Shown: piece after piece, positions 25,386-35,408 of the stretch
Layout of the letters: each line of letters begins with the position of its first letter
Position numbering within the stretch: position 1 is the first letter of the stretch
NCBI GenBank assembly: GCA_039183205.1
Contig: JBCDBR010000017.1
Span: 1-64,000 of the forward strand
Source: HKCCE3408 sp039183205
GTDB lineage: Bacteria; Pseudomonadota; Alphaproteobacteria; Rhodobacterales; Rhodobacteraceae
Length of the DNA: 64,000 bases
Reading direction: 5' to 3'
Notes under the pieces: generated by a model
The model's database searches: none
Told to the model about the DNA's origin: nothing
Seen by the model: the letters and a program-made list of their open reading frames with translations, nothing else
Translations under genes and position numbers: made by a program

Positions 25386-27584
25386 ATGGAGGATGCCGGA
25401 CATACAACGGCCATCGGGACGGAAGAGGACTTCGCCGCGCTGCGCGCCGGACGCCACGGGAACCCATTTGCCATTTTGGGGCCGCATAAACGTGGGCGGG
25501 CGACCTGGCTGACCGTCTTTGACCCGGGCGCGGCCGAAATCGCCGCCCGAATTGCCGACCGTCGCTACAAGTTGCCGGCGATCCCCGGCTATCCCGGCGT
25601 TTTCCAAGGCAAAATACCCGGCAACAAACGGTACCTGCTTGAAGGAAAGTCGCCCCTCGGTGCCACCTGGAAAATCGAGGATCCGTATCGGTTTTCCCCA
25701 GTGATCGGCGAGCAGGATGAATATTACTTGGGTGAAGGCAGCCACCAGCGTCTGTGGAAGGTCATGGGGGCCCATGTCATGGTGCATGAGGATGTCGCTG
25801 GCACGCATTTCGCGGTCTGGGCGCCCAATGCACAGCGGGTTTCGGTGGTGGCGGGGTTTAACGCATGGGATGGCCGCCGGCACGTCATGCGTCGGCGCGG
25901 CCAAACCGGCGTGTGGGAAATCTTTGTGCCCGGCATCGGCGATGGTGAGGCCTATAAATACGAAATTCTGGGGCGGGACGGTCAAATTCTGCCGTTGAAA
26001 GCCGACCCATGCGGCTATGGCTCGGAACATGCGCCGTCCAATGCGAGCATCGTGCGCGATATTTCCGGCTATGGCTGGTCTGACCAAGCCTGGATGCAAG
26101 AACGCCAAATGCGCAATGCGCGCGGCGCACCGATATCAATCTACGAAGTGCATCTGGGATCGTGGCGGCGCAAAGAGGGCGGGCGCTTTATCTCCTACAA
26201 AGAGGCGGAGGAGGAATTGGTGAGCTATGCCGCAGGTCTTGGCTTTACCCATCTCGAATTCATGCCGCTAAGCGAATACCCGTTCGACGGCTCATGGGGG
26301 TATCAACCGGTTGGGCTCTTCGCGCCAACAATCCGGCACGGCCCACCGCACGAGTTTCGCGATCTGATCAATGCTGCCCATAGGGCCGGATTGGGCGTCA
26401 TTCTCGACTGGGTGCCGGGCCATTTCCCGACAGATGCGCATGGCTTGGGCAATTTCGACGGAACGCCGCTTTATGAACATGCGGATCCACGCGAAGGGTT
26501 TCACCGCGACTGGAACACACTGATCTTCAACTATGGTCGAACAGAGGTTCGGAACTATCTGATTTCAAACGCGCTTTATTGGCTCGAGGAATATCACGCA
26601 GATGGGTTGCGGGTCGATGCGGTCGCCTCGATGCTCTATCGTGACTATTCCCGCGAGGATGGCGACTGGGTCCCCAATAAAGATGGCGGCCGTGAAAACT
26701 ACGAAGCAATCGACATGTTGCGCGCGATGAACACCACCGCCTATCGCGAGGCCCCGGGCATCCTGACAGCGGCGGAAGAATCGACGAGTTTCCCACGGGT
26801 CTCGGCGCCTGTGGATCACGGCGGGCTCGGCTTTGGATATAAGTGGAATATGGGCTGGATGAACGACACGCTCGATTACATGTCGCGTGAGCCGATCCAC
26901 CGCAGCCACCACCACCACCAAATGACCTTCGGTCTGCACTATGCGTTTTCAGAAAACTTCATCCTGCCGCTCAGCCATGACGAGGTTGTGCATGGAAAGG
27001 GATCAATCTTGGGGCGCATGCCTGGCGACGATTGGCAACGATTTGCCAATCTGCGCGCCTATTACGGGTTTATGTGGGGCCATCCTGGCAAAAAGCTCCT
27101 GTTTATGGGCCAGGAATTTGCGCAATCAGAGGAGTGGAACCACGCCGACCAGCTTCCTTGGCATTACGCGGAGGCGCCGGCCCATAACGGCGTGCGTCTT
27201 CTGGTGCGCGACCTCAACCGCGTCTATCGCGAGGTGCCCGCGCTGCATGCGCGTGACGCCGAGCCCGAAGGGTTCCAATGGATTGAGGCCAGCGATACCG
27301 ACACATCGGTCTATAGCTGGCTGCGCATGGGCGGGATGCGGGACGCGCCGGTCGCGGTGATTTCGAATTTCACACCTGTCCCGCGTCAGGGCTATCGCAT
27401 CGGCCTGCCGCGTGCAGGGCAATGGACTGAGATCATGAACACGGATGCGGCGGTTTATGGTGGCTCGAATTTGGGCAATGGCGGCGCGGTGATCGCCGAA
27501 GATACCGGCCATCACAACCAGCCCGCCAGCGCATCCGTGACGGTACCACCCTTGGCGACGATCTATTTGATGGGGCCGAGATAA
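25386..27584 (+). CDS. glgB: 1,4-alpha-glucan branching enzyme
   Basis: About 732 residues. It has the N-terminal extra domain (HGNPFAILGPHKRG), the CBM48 domain (GTHFAVWAPNAQRVSVVAGFN) and the GH13 catalytic barrel with DGLRVDAVASMLYRDYSR (nucleophile Asp), ILTAAEESTSFP (acid Glu) and PLSHDEVVHGKGS. It makes alpha-1,6 branches in glycogen. I use the ATG; a GTG three codons earlier is equally possible, as neither has a strong ribosome site. It lies upstream of glgC by 34 bases. Confidence 0.97.
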   Translation: MEDAGHTTAIGTEEDFAALRAGRHGNPFAILGPHKRGRATWLTVFDPGAAEIAARIADRRYKLPAIPGYPGVFQGKIPGNKRYLLEGKSPLGATWKIEDPYRFSPVIGEQDEYYLGEGSHQRLWKVMGAHVMVHEDVAGTHFAVWAPNAQRVSVVAGFNAWDGRRHVMRRRGQTGVWEIFVPGIGDGEAYKYEILGRDGQILPLKADPCGYGSEHAPSNASIVRDISGYGWSDQAWMQERQMRNARGAPISIYEVHLGSWRRKEGGRFISYKEAEEELVSYAAGLGFTHLEFMPLSEYPFDGSWGYQPVGLFAPTIRHGPPHEFRDLINAAHRAGLGVILDWVPGHFPTDAHGLGNFDGTPLYEHADPREGFHRDWNTLIFNYGRTEVRNYLISNALYWLEEYHADGLRVDAVASMLYRDYSREDGDWVPNKDGGRENYEAIDMLRAMNTTAYREAPGILTAAEESTSFPRVSAPVDHGGLGFGYKWNMGWMNDTLDYMSREPIHRSHHHHQMTFGLHYAFSENFILPLSHDEVVHGKGSILGRMPGDDWQRFANLRAYYGFMWGHPGKKLLFMGQEFAQSEEWNHADQLPWHYAEAPAHNGVRLLVRDLNRVYREVPALHARDAEPEGFQWIEASDTDTSVYSWLRMGGMRDAPVAVISNFTPVPRQGYRIGLPRAGQWTEIMNTDAAVYGGSNLGNGGAVIAEDTGHHNQPASASVTVPPLATIYLMGPR

Positions 27585-27618
27585 AGAACGACCGACGGGG
27601 GAACGAGGGAGGAGACCA

Positions 27619-28887
27619 ATGCAACAGAAGGGCGAGCGTTTGTCGAAACGCGCGATGGCTTTTGTGCTGGCCGGTGGACGTGGCAGCCGATTGAAAGAGT
27701 TGACCGACGTGCGCGCAAAGCCTGCCGTTTATTTCGGTGGCAAAACGCGCATCATCGATTTCGCGCTGTCGAATGCGCTGAATTCCGGCATTCGAAAAAT
27801 GGCAATCGCTACGCAGTATAAGGCCCATAGTCTGATCCGACATTGCCAACGCGGGTGGAGTTTCTTTCGTGCCGAGCGGAATGAATACCTCGATATCCTG
27901 CCCGCCAGTCAGCGCGTCGATGAGGACAAATGGTATCTTGGTACCGCTGATGCCGTCACTCAAAACATCGATATCGTCGATAGCTATGAGGTTGAATACG
28001 TTGTAATTTTGGCGGGCGATCACATCTACAAAATGGATTACGAAGTGATGCTGCGGCACCATGTCGAGAGCGGCGCCGACGTGACCGTCGGTTGTCTCAC
28101 CGTGCCCCGCGCAGAGGCCAGTGCCTTTGGCGTGATGGCCGTCGACAGAAATGATCGGATCACATCGTTTCTGGAAAAGCCCGCCGATCCGCCCGGCACG
28201 CCCGAAGACCCGGACGTTGCTTTGGCGTCAATGGGCATCTACGTGTTTAGCTGGGCGTTTTTGCGCGATCTTCTACTCAAGGACGCCGAAACCCCCGACA
28301 GCACCCATGATTTCGGCGGCGATCTGATCCCTGAGATCGTCAAGAATGGCACGGCGCAAGCGCACCGTTTCGAAGACAGCTGTGTCCGCGCCTCAAAAGA
28401 TGCGCCGGCCTATTGGCGCGATGTGGGCACGCTCGATGCATTTTGGCAGGCCAATATCGATCTGACAGGCTTTACGCCTGAACTTGATCTTTGGGACCAT
28501 TATTGGCCGATTTGGACCTATTCTGAAATTGTGCCGCCGGCCAAATTCATCCACGATGAAAAGGACCGTCGCGGGCTTGCCGTCAGCTCTATGGTGGCGG
28601 GCGGGTGCATTATATCGGGCACGGAAATTCGGGAATCGCTTTTGTTTACTAATTGCAGGACGAATTCATTTGCTTCTCTGGACCAGGTCGTTGCCCTGCC
28701 GAACACGGTTGTGCACCGCCATGCCCGGTTGCATCGGTGCGTCATTGACCGTGGCGTTGTAATCCCAGACGGCCTAACGGTGGGCGAAGACAGTCAGGAG
28801 GACAAAAAGTGGTTCCGGGTGACCGACGGCGGGGTGACGCTGATCACGCAACCGATGTTGGACAGACGCGCCGCAACGATCGAATGA
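27619..28887 (+). CDS. glgC: Glucose-1-phosphate adenylyltransferase (ADP-glucose pyrophosphorylase)
   Basis: 422 residues. The nucleotidyltransferase domain has LAGGRGSRLKELTDVRAKPAV, WYLGTADAVTQN and VVILAGDHIYKMDY; the C-terminal left-handed beta-helix carries the usual allosteric part. It makes ADP-glucose for GlgA and is normally the controlled step of glycogen synthesis. A GGGAGGAGA run precedes the ATG at good spacing. Its stop overlaps the glgA start. Confidence 0.97.
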   Translation: MQQKGERLSKRAMAFVLAGGRGSRLKELTDVRAKPAVYFGGKTRIIDFALSNALNSGIRKMAIATQYKAHSLIRHCQRGWSFFRAERNEYLDILPASQRVDEDKWYLGTADAVTQNIDIVDSYEVEYVVILAGDHIYKMDYEVMLRHHVESGADVTVGCLTVPRAEASAFGVMAVDRNDRITSFLEKPADPPGTPEDPDVALASMGIYVFSWAFLRDLLLKDAETPDSTHDFGGDLIPEIVKNGTAQAHRFEDSCVRASKDAPAYWRDVGTLDAFWQANIDLTGFTPELDLWDHYWPIWTYSEIVPPAKFIHDEKDRRGLAVSSMVAGGCIISGTEIRESLLFTNCRTNSFASLDQVVALPNTVVHRHARLHRCVIDRGVVIPDGLTVGEDSQEDKKWFRVTDGGVTLITQPMLDRRAATIE

Positions 28888-30302
28888 CCTTACGGGTCTT
28901 GTCGGTTGCCTCGGAATGCGTGCCGCTTGTCAAAACCGGCGGCTTGGCCGATGTCGCCGGCGCGCTGCCGGCGGCCTTAGCACCTGAAGATATCGACGTT
29001 GCGACCTTGCTGCCCGCCTATCCCGCAGTCATCGACGCGGCGGGCGATCTCAAACCTTCAGCGGAACTTGGCGTTTTGTTTGGGGGTCCGGCCCGCATCC
29101 TGCGCGGGCAAATGGGCGAACACGCGCTATTCCTGCTTGACGCGCCCCATCTTTTCGAACGCCCAGGCAAGATTTACCTCGGTCCCGACGGGGAGGATTG
29201 GCTGGACAACCCAATCCGATTTGCGGCGTTGTCCCTGGCAGCGGCGCGGATGGCCGCACAGGACGTTGCGGGCTGGGCGCCGCAGGTGTTGCATCTGCAC
29301 GATTGGCAGGCCGGATTGACGCCGATCTATTTGCGCCAAATGGGCGCGGCCGACCGTATTGGCACCTTGATGACAATCCACAATATCGCCTTTCAGGGCT
29401 TGGCGCCTGCGAGCTTGTTGGACGAACTGTCGCTACCTCGGGCTAACTTCAATCCGCAAGGCTATGAATTCTATGGCAAGATCTCTGCACTCAAGGCGGG
29501 GCTTGTCTATGCTGACAAGATCTCGACCGTGAGCCCAACCTACGCCCGAGAACTGATGACAGAACAATTCGGGATGGGCTTTGATGGCGTTTTGCGCACC
29601 CGTAAGGCCGATTTGTCGGGTATCTTGAACGGCATCGATGAAGAAATCTGGTCCCCACCTTATAAAACCGCCCGGGGCAAGGCCGCGCACAAAAAGGCGC
29701 TACGTAACCATATGGGCTTGCCCGAGGCGCCAGGACCCTTGCTGGTCGTGGTGTCTCGGTTGACCGAGCAAAAGGGGCTCGACATGTTACTGGCGGCCAT
29801 GCCTGCCTTTCTGGACGCCGGTGGCCAGGTCGCGGTGCTCGGCACAGGCGATCCGAAATTAGAAGCAGCATTCGAAGACGCGGCCAAGCGGCACGACAAT
29901 GTCGCGGCTGAAATCACCTATAACGAAGACCTTGCCCGGCTATTGATCATGGGGGGCGACGTCATCGCCGTGCCGTCGCGATTTGAGCCTTGCGGGCTGA
30001 CCCAGCTTTACGGTCTGCGGTTTGGAACGCTGCCCTTGGTGGCGCTGACCGGCGGTCTTGCTGACACGGTTATCCCGGCGAATGTCGCGGCACGAATGGC
30101 GGGTGTGGCAACTGGATTTCAGTTCTACCCGGTCACGGCCAGGGGCCTCAGCGACACATTGGGTCAAGTGGTAACTGCCTATAAAAACACCAAATTATGG
30201 GCCAAAATGCAAAAAAATGCGATGCGCCATCCGGTCGGTTGGTCCGCAAGCGCCGGCGCCTATGGCGCGCTTTTGCGCTCTCTCGTAAAAACATCCGCAT
30301 GA
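28884..30302 (+). CDS. glgA: Glycogen synthase (GT5)
   Basis: 472 residues. The N-terminus MTLRVLSVASECVPLVKTGGLADV contains the KTGGLAD ADP-glucose-binding motif. The second Rossmann domain has VVSRLTEQKGLDML and the SRFEPCGLTQLYGLRFG signature. It extends alpha-1,4-glucan from ADP-glucose. The ATG overlaps the glgC stop (ATGA), so the two enzymes of the pathway are coupled. Confidence 0.97.
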   Translation: MTLRVLSVASECVPLVKTGGLADVAGALPAALAPEDIDVATLLPAYPAVIDAAGDLKPSAELGVLFGGPARILRGQMGEHALFLLDAPHLFERPGKIYLGPDGEDWLDNPIRFAALSLAAARMAAQDVAGWAPQVLHLHDWQAGLTPIYLRQMGAADRIGTLMTIHNIAFQGLAPASLLDELSLPRANFNPQGYEFYGKISALKAGLVYADKISTVSPTYARELMTEQFGMGFDGVLRTRKADLSGILNGIDEEIWSPPYKTARGKAAHKKALRNHMGLPEAPGPLLVVVSRLTEQKGLDMLLAAMPAFLDAGGQVAVLGTGDPKLEAAFEDAAKRHDNVAAEITYNEDLARLLIMGGDVIAVPSRFEPCGLTQLYGLRFGTLPLVALTGGLADTVIPANVAARMAGVATGFQFYPVTARGLSDTLGQVVTAYKNTKLWAKMQKNAMRHPVGWSASAGAYGALLRSLVKTSA

Positions 30303-32395
30303 GCAAAACGACGTGGACGATGGAGGCCGGCGCGCCGGCACCGCTAGGCGCGACCTATACCGGCGACGGCGTGAACTTTGCGGTCTTCAGCCAGGCCGCG
30401 GCGCAGATCTATGTCTGCCTGTTCGATGAGACCGGCAAAACCGAAACACAGCGTCTGGCCCTGCCAGAACGGACGGGCGATGTTTGGCACGGCGCGATTG
30501 CGGGCCTAAGGCCCGGGGCGAAATACGCGCTGCGCGCCGATGGGCCCTATCGGCCGGCTGAAGGTTTACGGTTCAACATCAATAAGTTGTTGATCGATCC
30601 TTACGCGAAGTCCCTCACCGGGCATCTTGAGTGGCACGATGCGGTGATGGGCTACAAGATGGGCGATGATCGGGCAGATCTGAGCTTTGATCCGCGTGAC
30701 AGCGCGCCCTATATGCCCCGCTGCGTCGTTGAGGATCCCCGCCCGATCGGCCCGCCGCGTATCGGGCGTCCGATGGACGACACGGTGATCTATGAGGCGC
30801 ATGTCAAAGGCATCACAGCGCGGTATTCCGGACTGGCCGATCCGGGCAGCTTCTTGGCGCTTAGCAGCGAACCGGTGTTGGATCATCTGAGCCAGCTTGG
30901 CATAACCGCAGTGGAATTGCTGCCGGTTCAAGCGTTTCTGAATGATCGCTTTCTTGTCAAAAAAGGGCTTGTCAATTACTGGGGATATCAAACACTTGGC
31001 TTCTTCGCGCCCGATCCACGCTATCTCCGGAAAGGTACATTATGGGAATTCCAGCACATGGTGTCGCGCCTTCACAGCGCGGGGATCGAAGTGCTTTTGG
31101 ATGTCGTCTATAACCATACCTGCGAGGGGACCGAAGCGGGTCCAACGCTGAGCTTTCGCGGCCTCGACAACCAGGCCTATTACAGGCTCTTGCCGGATAA
31201 TCCGCGCTACTACATCAACGATACCGGCACCGGCAACACGCTCAACATAGATCACCCGATGGTCCTACGGATGGTGATGGACAGCCTGCGCTATTGGGTC
31301 GAGGTGATGGGGGTTGATGGGTTTCGCTTCGACCTTTGCGCCACACTCGGGCGCACGCCGACGGGCTTTGAGCAAGGGGCGGCGTTTTTTGACGCAATGC
31401 GCCAGGATCCGGTGCTGAGCCAGGTCAAATTGATCGCCGAGCCTTGGGACATTGGGCCTGGCGGCTATCAATTGGGGGCCTTTCCGCACCCCTTTGCCGA
31501 ATGGAACGACACGTTTCGCGACGGTGTGCGTCGGTTTTGGCGCGGCGATGGCGGGATGGTCAGCATATTGGCCGACCGATTGACCGGCTCTGCCGGAAAG
31601 TTCGGCCATAGCGGCAGGCCCGCGACCAGCTCGGTCAACTTTCTGACGGCGCATGACGGCTTCACCTTAGCCGATTGGGTGGCGTATAACGGCCGCCACA
31701 ACCATGCCAATGGCGAAGAAAATCGCGACGGCCACGCAGAAAATTTCTCCGACAATTTGGGGGTCGAGGGTCCGACGGATGATCCTGTGATCACAGCTAA
31801 GAGGCTGCAAAGGCGTCGTAATATGATGGCGACCTTGCTCTTGTCGCAGGGCACACCAATGATTTTAGCCGGCGACGAGATCGGCAACGGCCAAGACGGC
31901 AACAACAACGCATACGCACAAGATAACGCAACCGGATGGATCGACTGGCCCAATGCGCAGCACGAATTTCTGGCCTTCACGCGGCGGTTGATCGAAATCC
32001 GGCGCAACCATCCGATTTTACGGCAAAAACGGTTTCTGCATTCGCGTGAACGGCCGGAAGACGGCTTGCAAGACCTATTTTGGTGGCGGCCAGACGGTGA
32101 CCCGATGGTTTCCTCTGATTGGCAAAAGGCCGAAAACATCTTATGCGCGGAATTGCGCATGGCGTCCGACACGCCAGCCTATGCCGCCCGAGAAGACGCG
32201 ATGTTTCTGATTTTCAACCGGGGTGCGGCAACGAAGGTCACCCTGCCCCCGATCTCAGAGCGGCGAAAGTGGCGCATCCTGTTGGACACAAGCCAGGCCG
32301 ATGGCGGGCCCAGAGATGGCGTCGCGCCGGCCCGACTGTCCGTGCCGGAGACATCGGTGATGGCGTTGGTGCTTGAGGGTCAAAAGGATGGATGA
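30299..32395 (+). CDS. glgX: Glycogen debranching enzyme
   Basis: 698 residues. CBM48 N-terminus (PLGATYTGDGVNFAVFSQAA) and GH13 barrel with EVLLDVVYNHTCEG, GVDGFRFDLCATLGR (nucleophile), KLIAEPWDIGPGGYQLG (acid) and FLTAHDGFTLADWVAYNGRHN. It cleaves alpha-1,6 links in phosphorylase limit dextrin. The ATG overlaps the glgA stop (ATGA). Confidence 0.96.
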   Translation: MSKTTWTMEAGAPAPLGATYTGDGVNFAVFSQAAAQIYVCLFDETGKTETQRLALPERTGDVWHGAIAGLRPGAKYALRADGPYRPAEGLRFNINKLLIDPYAKSLTGHLEWHDAVMGYKMGDDRADLSFDPRDSAPYMPRCVVEDPRPIGPPRIGRPMDDTVIYEAHVKGITARYSGLADPGSFLALSSEPVLDHLSQLGITAVELLPVQAFLNDRFLVKKGLVNYWGYQTLGFFAPDPRYLRKGTLWEFQHMVSRLHSAGIEVLLDVVYNHTCEGTEAGPTLSFRGLDNQAYYRLLPDNPRYYINDTGTGNTLNIDHPMVLRMVMDSLRYWVEVMGVDGFRFDLCATLGRTPTGFEQGAAFFDAMRQDPVLSQVKLIAEPWDIGPGGYQLGAFPHPFAEWNDTFRDGVRRFWRGDGGMVSILADRLTGSAGKFGHSGRPATSSVNFLTAHDGFTLADWVAYNGRHNHANGEENRDGHAENFSDNLGVEGPTDDPVITAKRLQRRRNMMATLLLSQGTPMILAGDEIGNGQDGNNNAYAQDNATGWIDWPNAQHEFLAFTRRLIEIRRNHPILRQKRFLHSRERPEDGLQDLFWWRPDGDPMVSSDWQKAENILCAELRMASDTPAYAAREDAMFLIFNRGAATKVTLPPISERRKWRILLDTSQADGGPRDGVAPARLSVPETSVMALVLEGQKDG

Positions 32396-34268
32396 CGCCC
32401 TGTCGCGGCTTGCCGCCGCCAAGGGCATCCTGCCGCAATACACCGACACAACCGGCGCCGAGCGGGTCACCGATGCGGACACCGCCCGGGCGCTCTTGCA
32501 AGCCTTCGGTCTTGATGTGGATAACCCAGCAAGCATCGCGACAGAACTGGCACAGATCCAAGCGTTAGACGCCGCGCGGACCGGCCCCCTGTGGATGGTT
32601 TGCAACCTGAACGAAACCACTGATTTTTCTTGGATAAATGAGAAATCTTGGCGGTTGATAACCGATGGTGGCAGCCAAATCGAAGGGCGCGGCGCGGCGG
32701 AGATCCCACACCTGCCCTTGGGCATCCATGAGCTGTGGATAGATGGTAAGAAGACGGTGCTGCTTTGCGCACCGAAACGCCTGCAAACGCCGCTGCGATC
32801 TTGGGGCGTCATGGTGCCGCTATGGGGTCTTCGAGGGCCCCGCCACGGCGGATTGGGCGACTTTCGGGACCTTGCGGAAACGGCCCGCGCCATGGGACGC
32901 GGGGGGGCAGGATTTTTGGGGCTCAACCCGGTTCATGCGGGCATTGTCACCGACCCCGCTGCGATCAGCCCCTATCAGCCGTCGCATCGCCGTCGGCTGA
33001 ATATATTGCATGTCCCGTGCGATGTGGCCGCCTCAACCGGATCGCTGATCAATTATGCCGCTGAAAACGCCGCGCGCCGGCGTGACCTCGATGCGCAATT
33101 TGCCGACTTCTTGGGAGATAAACGGTTTGATCAATTTTGCGCCGAAGGCGGCCCACCATTGCGACGTTTTGCCGAACATCAAGCCCTTTCAGAACTGTAC
33201 GGGCCATATTGGACAAATTGGCCGACCGCCCTGCGCGCGCCTGGCGACGCTGCAACACAGCAGGCCCCGGCCGAGCGTGTGGCGTTCCATCTTTGGGCGC
33301 AATGGCAGGCCGAGTTAGGCTTGGCAGAGGCGCAAGCTGTTGGCCTCGACGCAGGTCTTCGCCTTGGCCTTTATCTTGACCTCGCCGTCGGCACGCATCC
33401 GGCAGGTGCAGAAACGTGGGAGGATCGCGAAAGCTTTGTGCGCGGGGCGTCTTTGGGGGCGCCGCCGGATGCGTTGGGGCCGCAAGGTCAGACTTGGAAC
33501 TTAGCGCCGCTTCATCCAGACGCCCTGATATCTAATTCTTTTCAGATACTTGCTGACACGCTACGTCAGCAATTCAAACATTGCGGCATCCTGCGCATCG
33601 ACCATATCTTAGGATTTGATCGCGCCTTTTGGGTCCCCGATAACGGTGCTGCGGGCGCCTATGTGAAGATGCCCCGCGCCGCACTTTTGGCGGTCGCACG
33701 GATCGAAGCTGCCCGTGCCGGCGGGATCATCGTGGGCGAGGATTTAGGCGTGGTCCCGGACGGTCTGCGCGATGACCTGGCCGGCTCCGGCATATTGGGA
33801 TGCCGCTTGGCGATGTTTGAGCGCAGTGATGCGGGGTTCACCACTGCCGATGCCTATGACGAGGCGGCCATTGCGAGTTTCTCCACCCATGACCTGCCGA
33901 CCTGGCACGGCTGGCGCAACGGCGTCGATCTGACGACCTGGCGCGACATCGGTGTCTTGGGCGCGGCCGACCTGGACGCCGCGCAGCTGCAACGCGACGC
34001 CGACATCCGCGCATTCGACGCGGTTTTGCCGTCGGATGTGCCAAATGACACGGTCGCATTGCACAGCTTTTTGGCGCAGACCAAAACCAGCCTTGTTGCT
34101 GTTCAAGCCGAAACCTTAGAAGGCCGCATGGAGCAGCCCAACCTGCCCGGAACGGTCGATGAATACCCAAATTGGCGGCGCCGGCTCACCCAGCCGGGCC
34201 GCGATCTCGCAACGCGCGACAGCTTTGTTCAAACGGCAGAGGTCATGCGGCAGTTTGGCCGAAAATAG
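32388..34268 (+). CDS. malQ: 4-alpha-glucanotransferase (GH77)
   Basis: 626 residues of the long bacterial MalQ type with an N-terminal extra domain. Catalytic segments are GILRIDHILGFDRAFWVPD (nucleophile Asp), GIIVGEDLGVVPDGLRDDL (acid Glu) and FSTHDLPTWHGW. It rearranges malto-oligosaccharides released by GlgX. GAGGG lies about seven bases before the ATG, and the gene overlaps glgX by eight bases. It ends the glg operon; pgm, found in many such clusters, is absent here. Confidence 0.95.
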   Translation: MDDALSRLAAAKGILPQYTDTTGAERVTDADTARALLQAFGLDVDNPASIATELAQIQALDAARTGPLWMVCNLNETTDFSWINEKSWRLITDGGSQIEGRGAAEIPHLPLGIHELWIDGKKTVLLCAPKRLQTPLRSWGVMVPLWGLRGPRHGGLGDFRDLAETARAMGRGGAGFLGLNPVHAGIVTDPAAISPYQPSHRRRLNILHVPCDVAASTGSLINYAAENAARRRDLDAQFADFLGDKRFDQFCAEGGPPLRRFAEHQALSELYGPYWTNWPTALRAPGDAATQQAPAERVAFHLWAQWQAELGLAEAQAVGLDAGLRLGLYLDLAVGTHPAGAETWEDRESFVRGASLGAPPDALGPQGQTWNLAPLHPDALISNSFQILADTLRQQFKHCGILRIDHILGFDRAFWVPDNGAAGAYVKMPRAALLAVARIEAARAGGIIVGEDLGVVPDGLRDDLAGSGILGCRLAMFERSDAGFTTADAYDEAAIASFSTHDLPTWHGWRNGVDLTTWRDIGVLGAADLDAAQLQRDADIRAFDAVLPSDVPNDTVALHSFLAQTKTSLVAVQAETLEGRMEQPNLPGTVDEYPNWRRRLTQPGRDLATRDSFVQTAEVMRQFGRK

Positions 34269-34346
34269 TTCGATAAGTGTCAGCATTCACCGATATGAAT
34301 GGCAATGACGCACGAATTATATTGAAAAGGTGCTAGACTGGCTCTG

Positions 34347-35204
34347 TCACGATGTCGCAATTTGACGCGCCATTAGCTGCACATAAGCACCGATCCGGTG
34401 ATCTTCGATACCGGGTTTGTTGCCAAGACCCGCAGTTGCGGCCATGCCCGTGGTCGGCACGGTTGCCATGTCCTCCTCGAGGGCTTTCTCCTCCTCTTGG
34501 GACAGCGGCGTTGGCCCATCAAGCGAGGCAGTTACCTCAACCGGCCCGGCTGTCGCTGTGGCCGATGCGGTCGCTGCAAGCGCCGATTGCATGCGCGGAA
34601 AATGAAACAGCCGACCGGCATGGTGGTAAAATCGCGGGATCCGGGCCACGACGTCCTCGCCATGAACCACGCGGTGATAGCGCGCACCAAAGGTTGCATT
34701 GAGATGGTTGGCCGCGGCGGCATTGAAGATGCGCGGCTGACCGAATGTGATGATATCCGGCGCGATGGGCGCGGCCGCCGCTGCGCCCAATATAGCAACC
34801 GCCGCACCCAAGGAATGGCCGGTAAACCAAACGGTCTTTGTCGGATGTTCGGCCATGGCATCGCCGACCACGTCGGAAATGGCGGTCCAACCGGCGACAA
34901 ATCCACGATGCGCCGCGCCTCCGATTGGCGCGAATTCGGTCTCTGGCACGCGCAAATTGACGTTGATCCAATCTCGCACGCCCTGTGTGCCGCGGATCGA
35001 CACGATAATTGCCTGCGTGCCGACGGCGACAAAGCCCTCCATGTCGCCAATGTCAAAGACGACCCCTGACATGCGCCAGTCCCGATGCAGGGTTTCCTTT
35101 ACGGTTTCGGTAGGCTCGTAGGCCAATTCACAGGCCAGCGCCAATCCGTAAGCCTTGTGCCAGCTAAATCCCGGCTGCGAAAACCAAGCTTGATCAAATT
35201 GCAT
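34347..35204 (-). CDS. Class 3 lipase family protein
   Basis: 285 residues with no signal peptide. The alpha/beta-hydrolase fold of Lipase_3 shows VSIRGTQGVRDWINVN (oxyanion region), nucleophile Ser in VWFTGHSLGAAVAILGAA, Asp in VHGEDVVARIPR after FGQPRIFN, and a late EDHRIGAYV His. It should hydrolyse acylglycerols or other lipid esters. GAGG is seven bases upstream of the ATG. It is divergent from the fatty-acid dioxygenase operon across a 204-bp gap, which suggests that it may supply free fatty acid to that pathway. Confidence 0.88.
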   Translation of the reverse strand: MQFDQAWFSQPGFSWHKAYGLALACELAYEPTETVKETLHRDWRMSGVVFDIGDMEGFVAVGTQAIIVSIRGTQGVRDWINVNLRVPETEFAPIGGAAHRGFVAGWTAISDVVGDAMAEHPTKTVWFTGHSLGAAVAILGAAAAAPIAPDIITFGQPRIFNAAAANHLNATFGARYHRVVHGEDVVARIPRFYHHAGRLFHFPRMQSALAATASATATAGPVEVTASLDGPTPLSQEEEKALEEDMATVPTTGMAATAGLGNKPGIEDHRIGAYVQLMARQIATS

Positions 35205-35220
35205 GTATCATCCTCGCAAA

Positions 35221-35250
35221 ATTGACAAAAAAATTTCAGCTTTTGTCGAT
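35221..35250. promoter_or_regulatory. Inverted repeat in lipase/dioxygenase divergent promoter
   Basis: ATTGACAAAA (35221-35230) and TTTTGTCGAT (35241-35250) form an inverted repeat, nine of ten positions matching, with a ten-base centre. It starts 17 bases upstream of the lipase start codon. A dyad of this size and spacing fits a dimeric repressor site that could control both directions. Confidence 0.45.
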
Positions 35251-35408
35251 TGAAAGCCACGCCCACAGGGACGTTTTACACATGCGCGGCGCCCGGCGCA
35301 AATGTGCCGGCGCGTGGCAAAAGTCAATTCGACCTTGCAAATAGCCGTCTGCTTTCGCAAAACTATGCTACATTTTTAGACACTTTTATAGCCAGCGTGG
35401 AGCGAGCA

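Noticed and set aside
24660..26108. Minus-strand frame of about 480 codons across glgP and glgB
   Set aside because: It spans two well-supported genes and the gap between them, with no family features.
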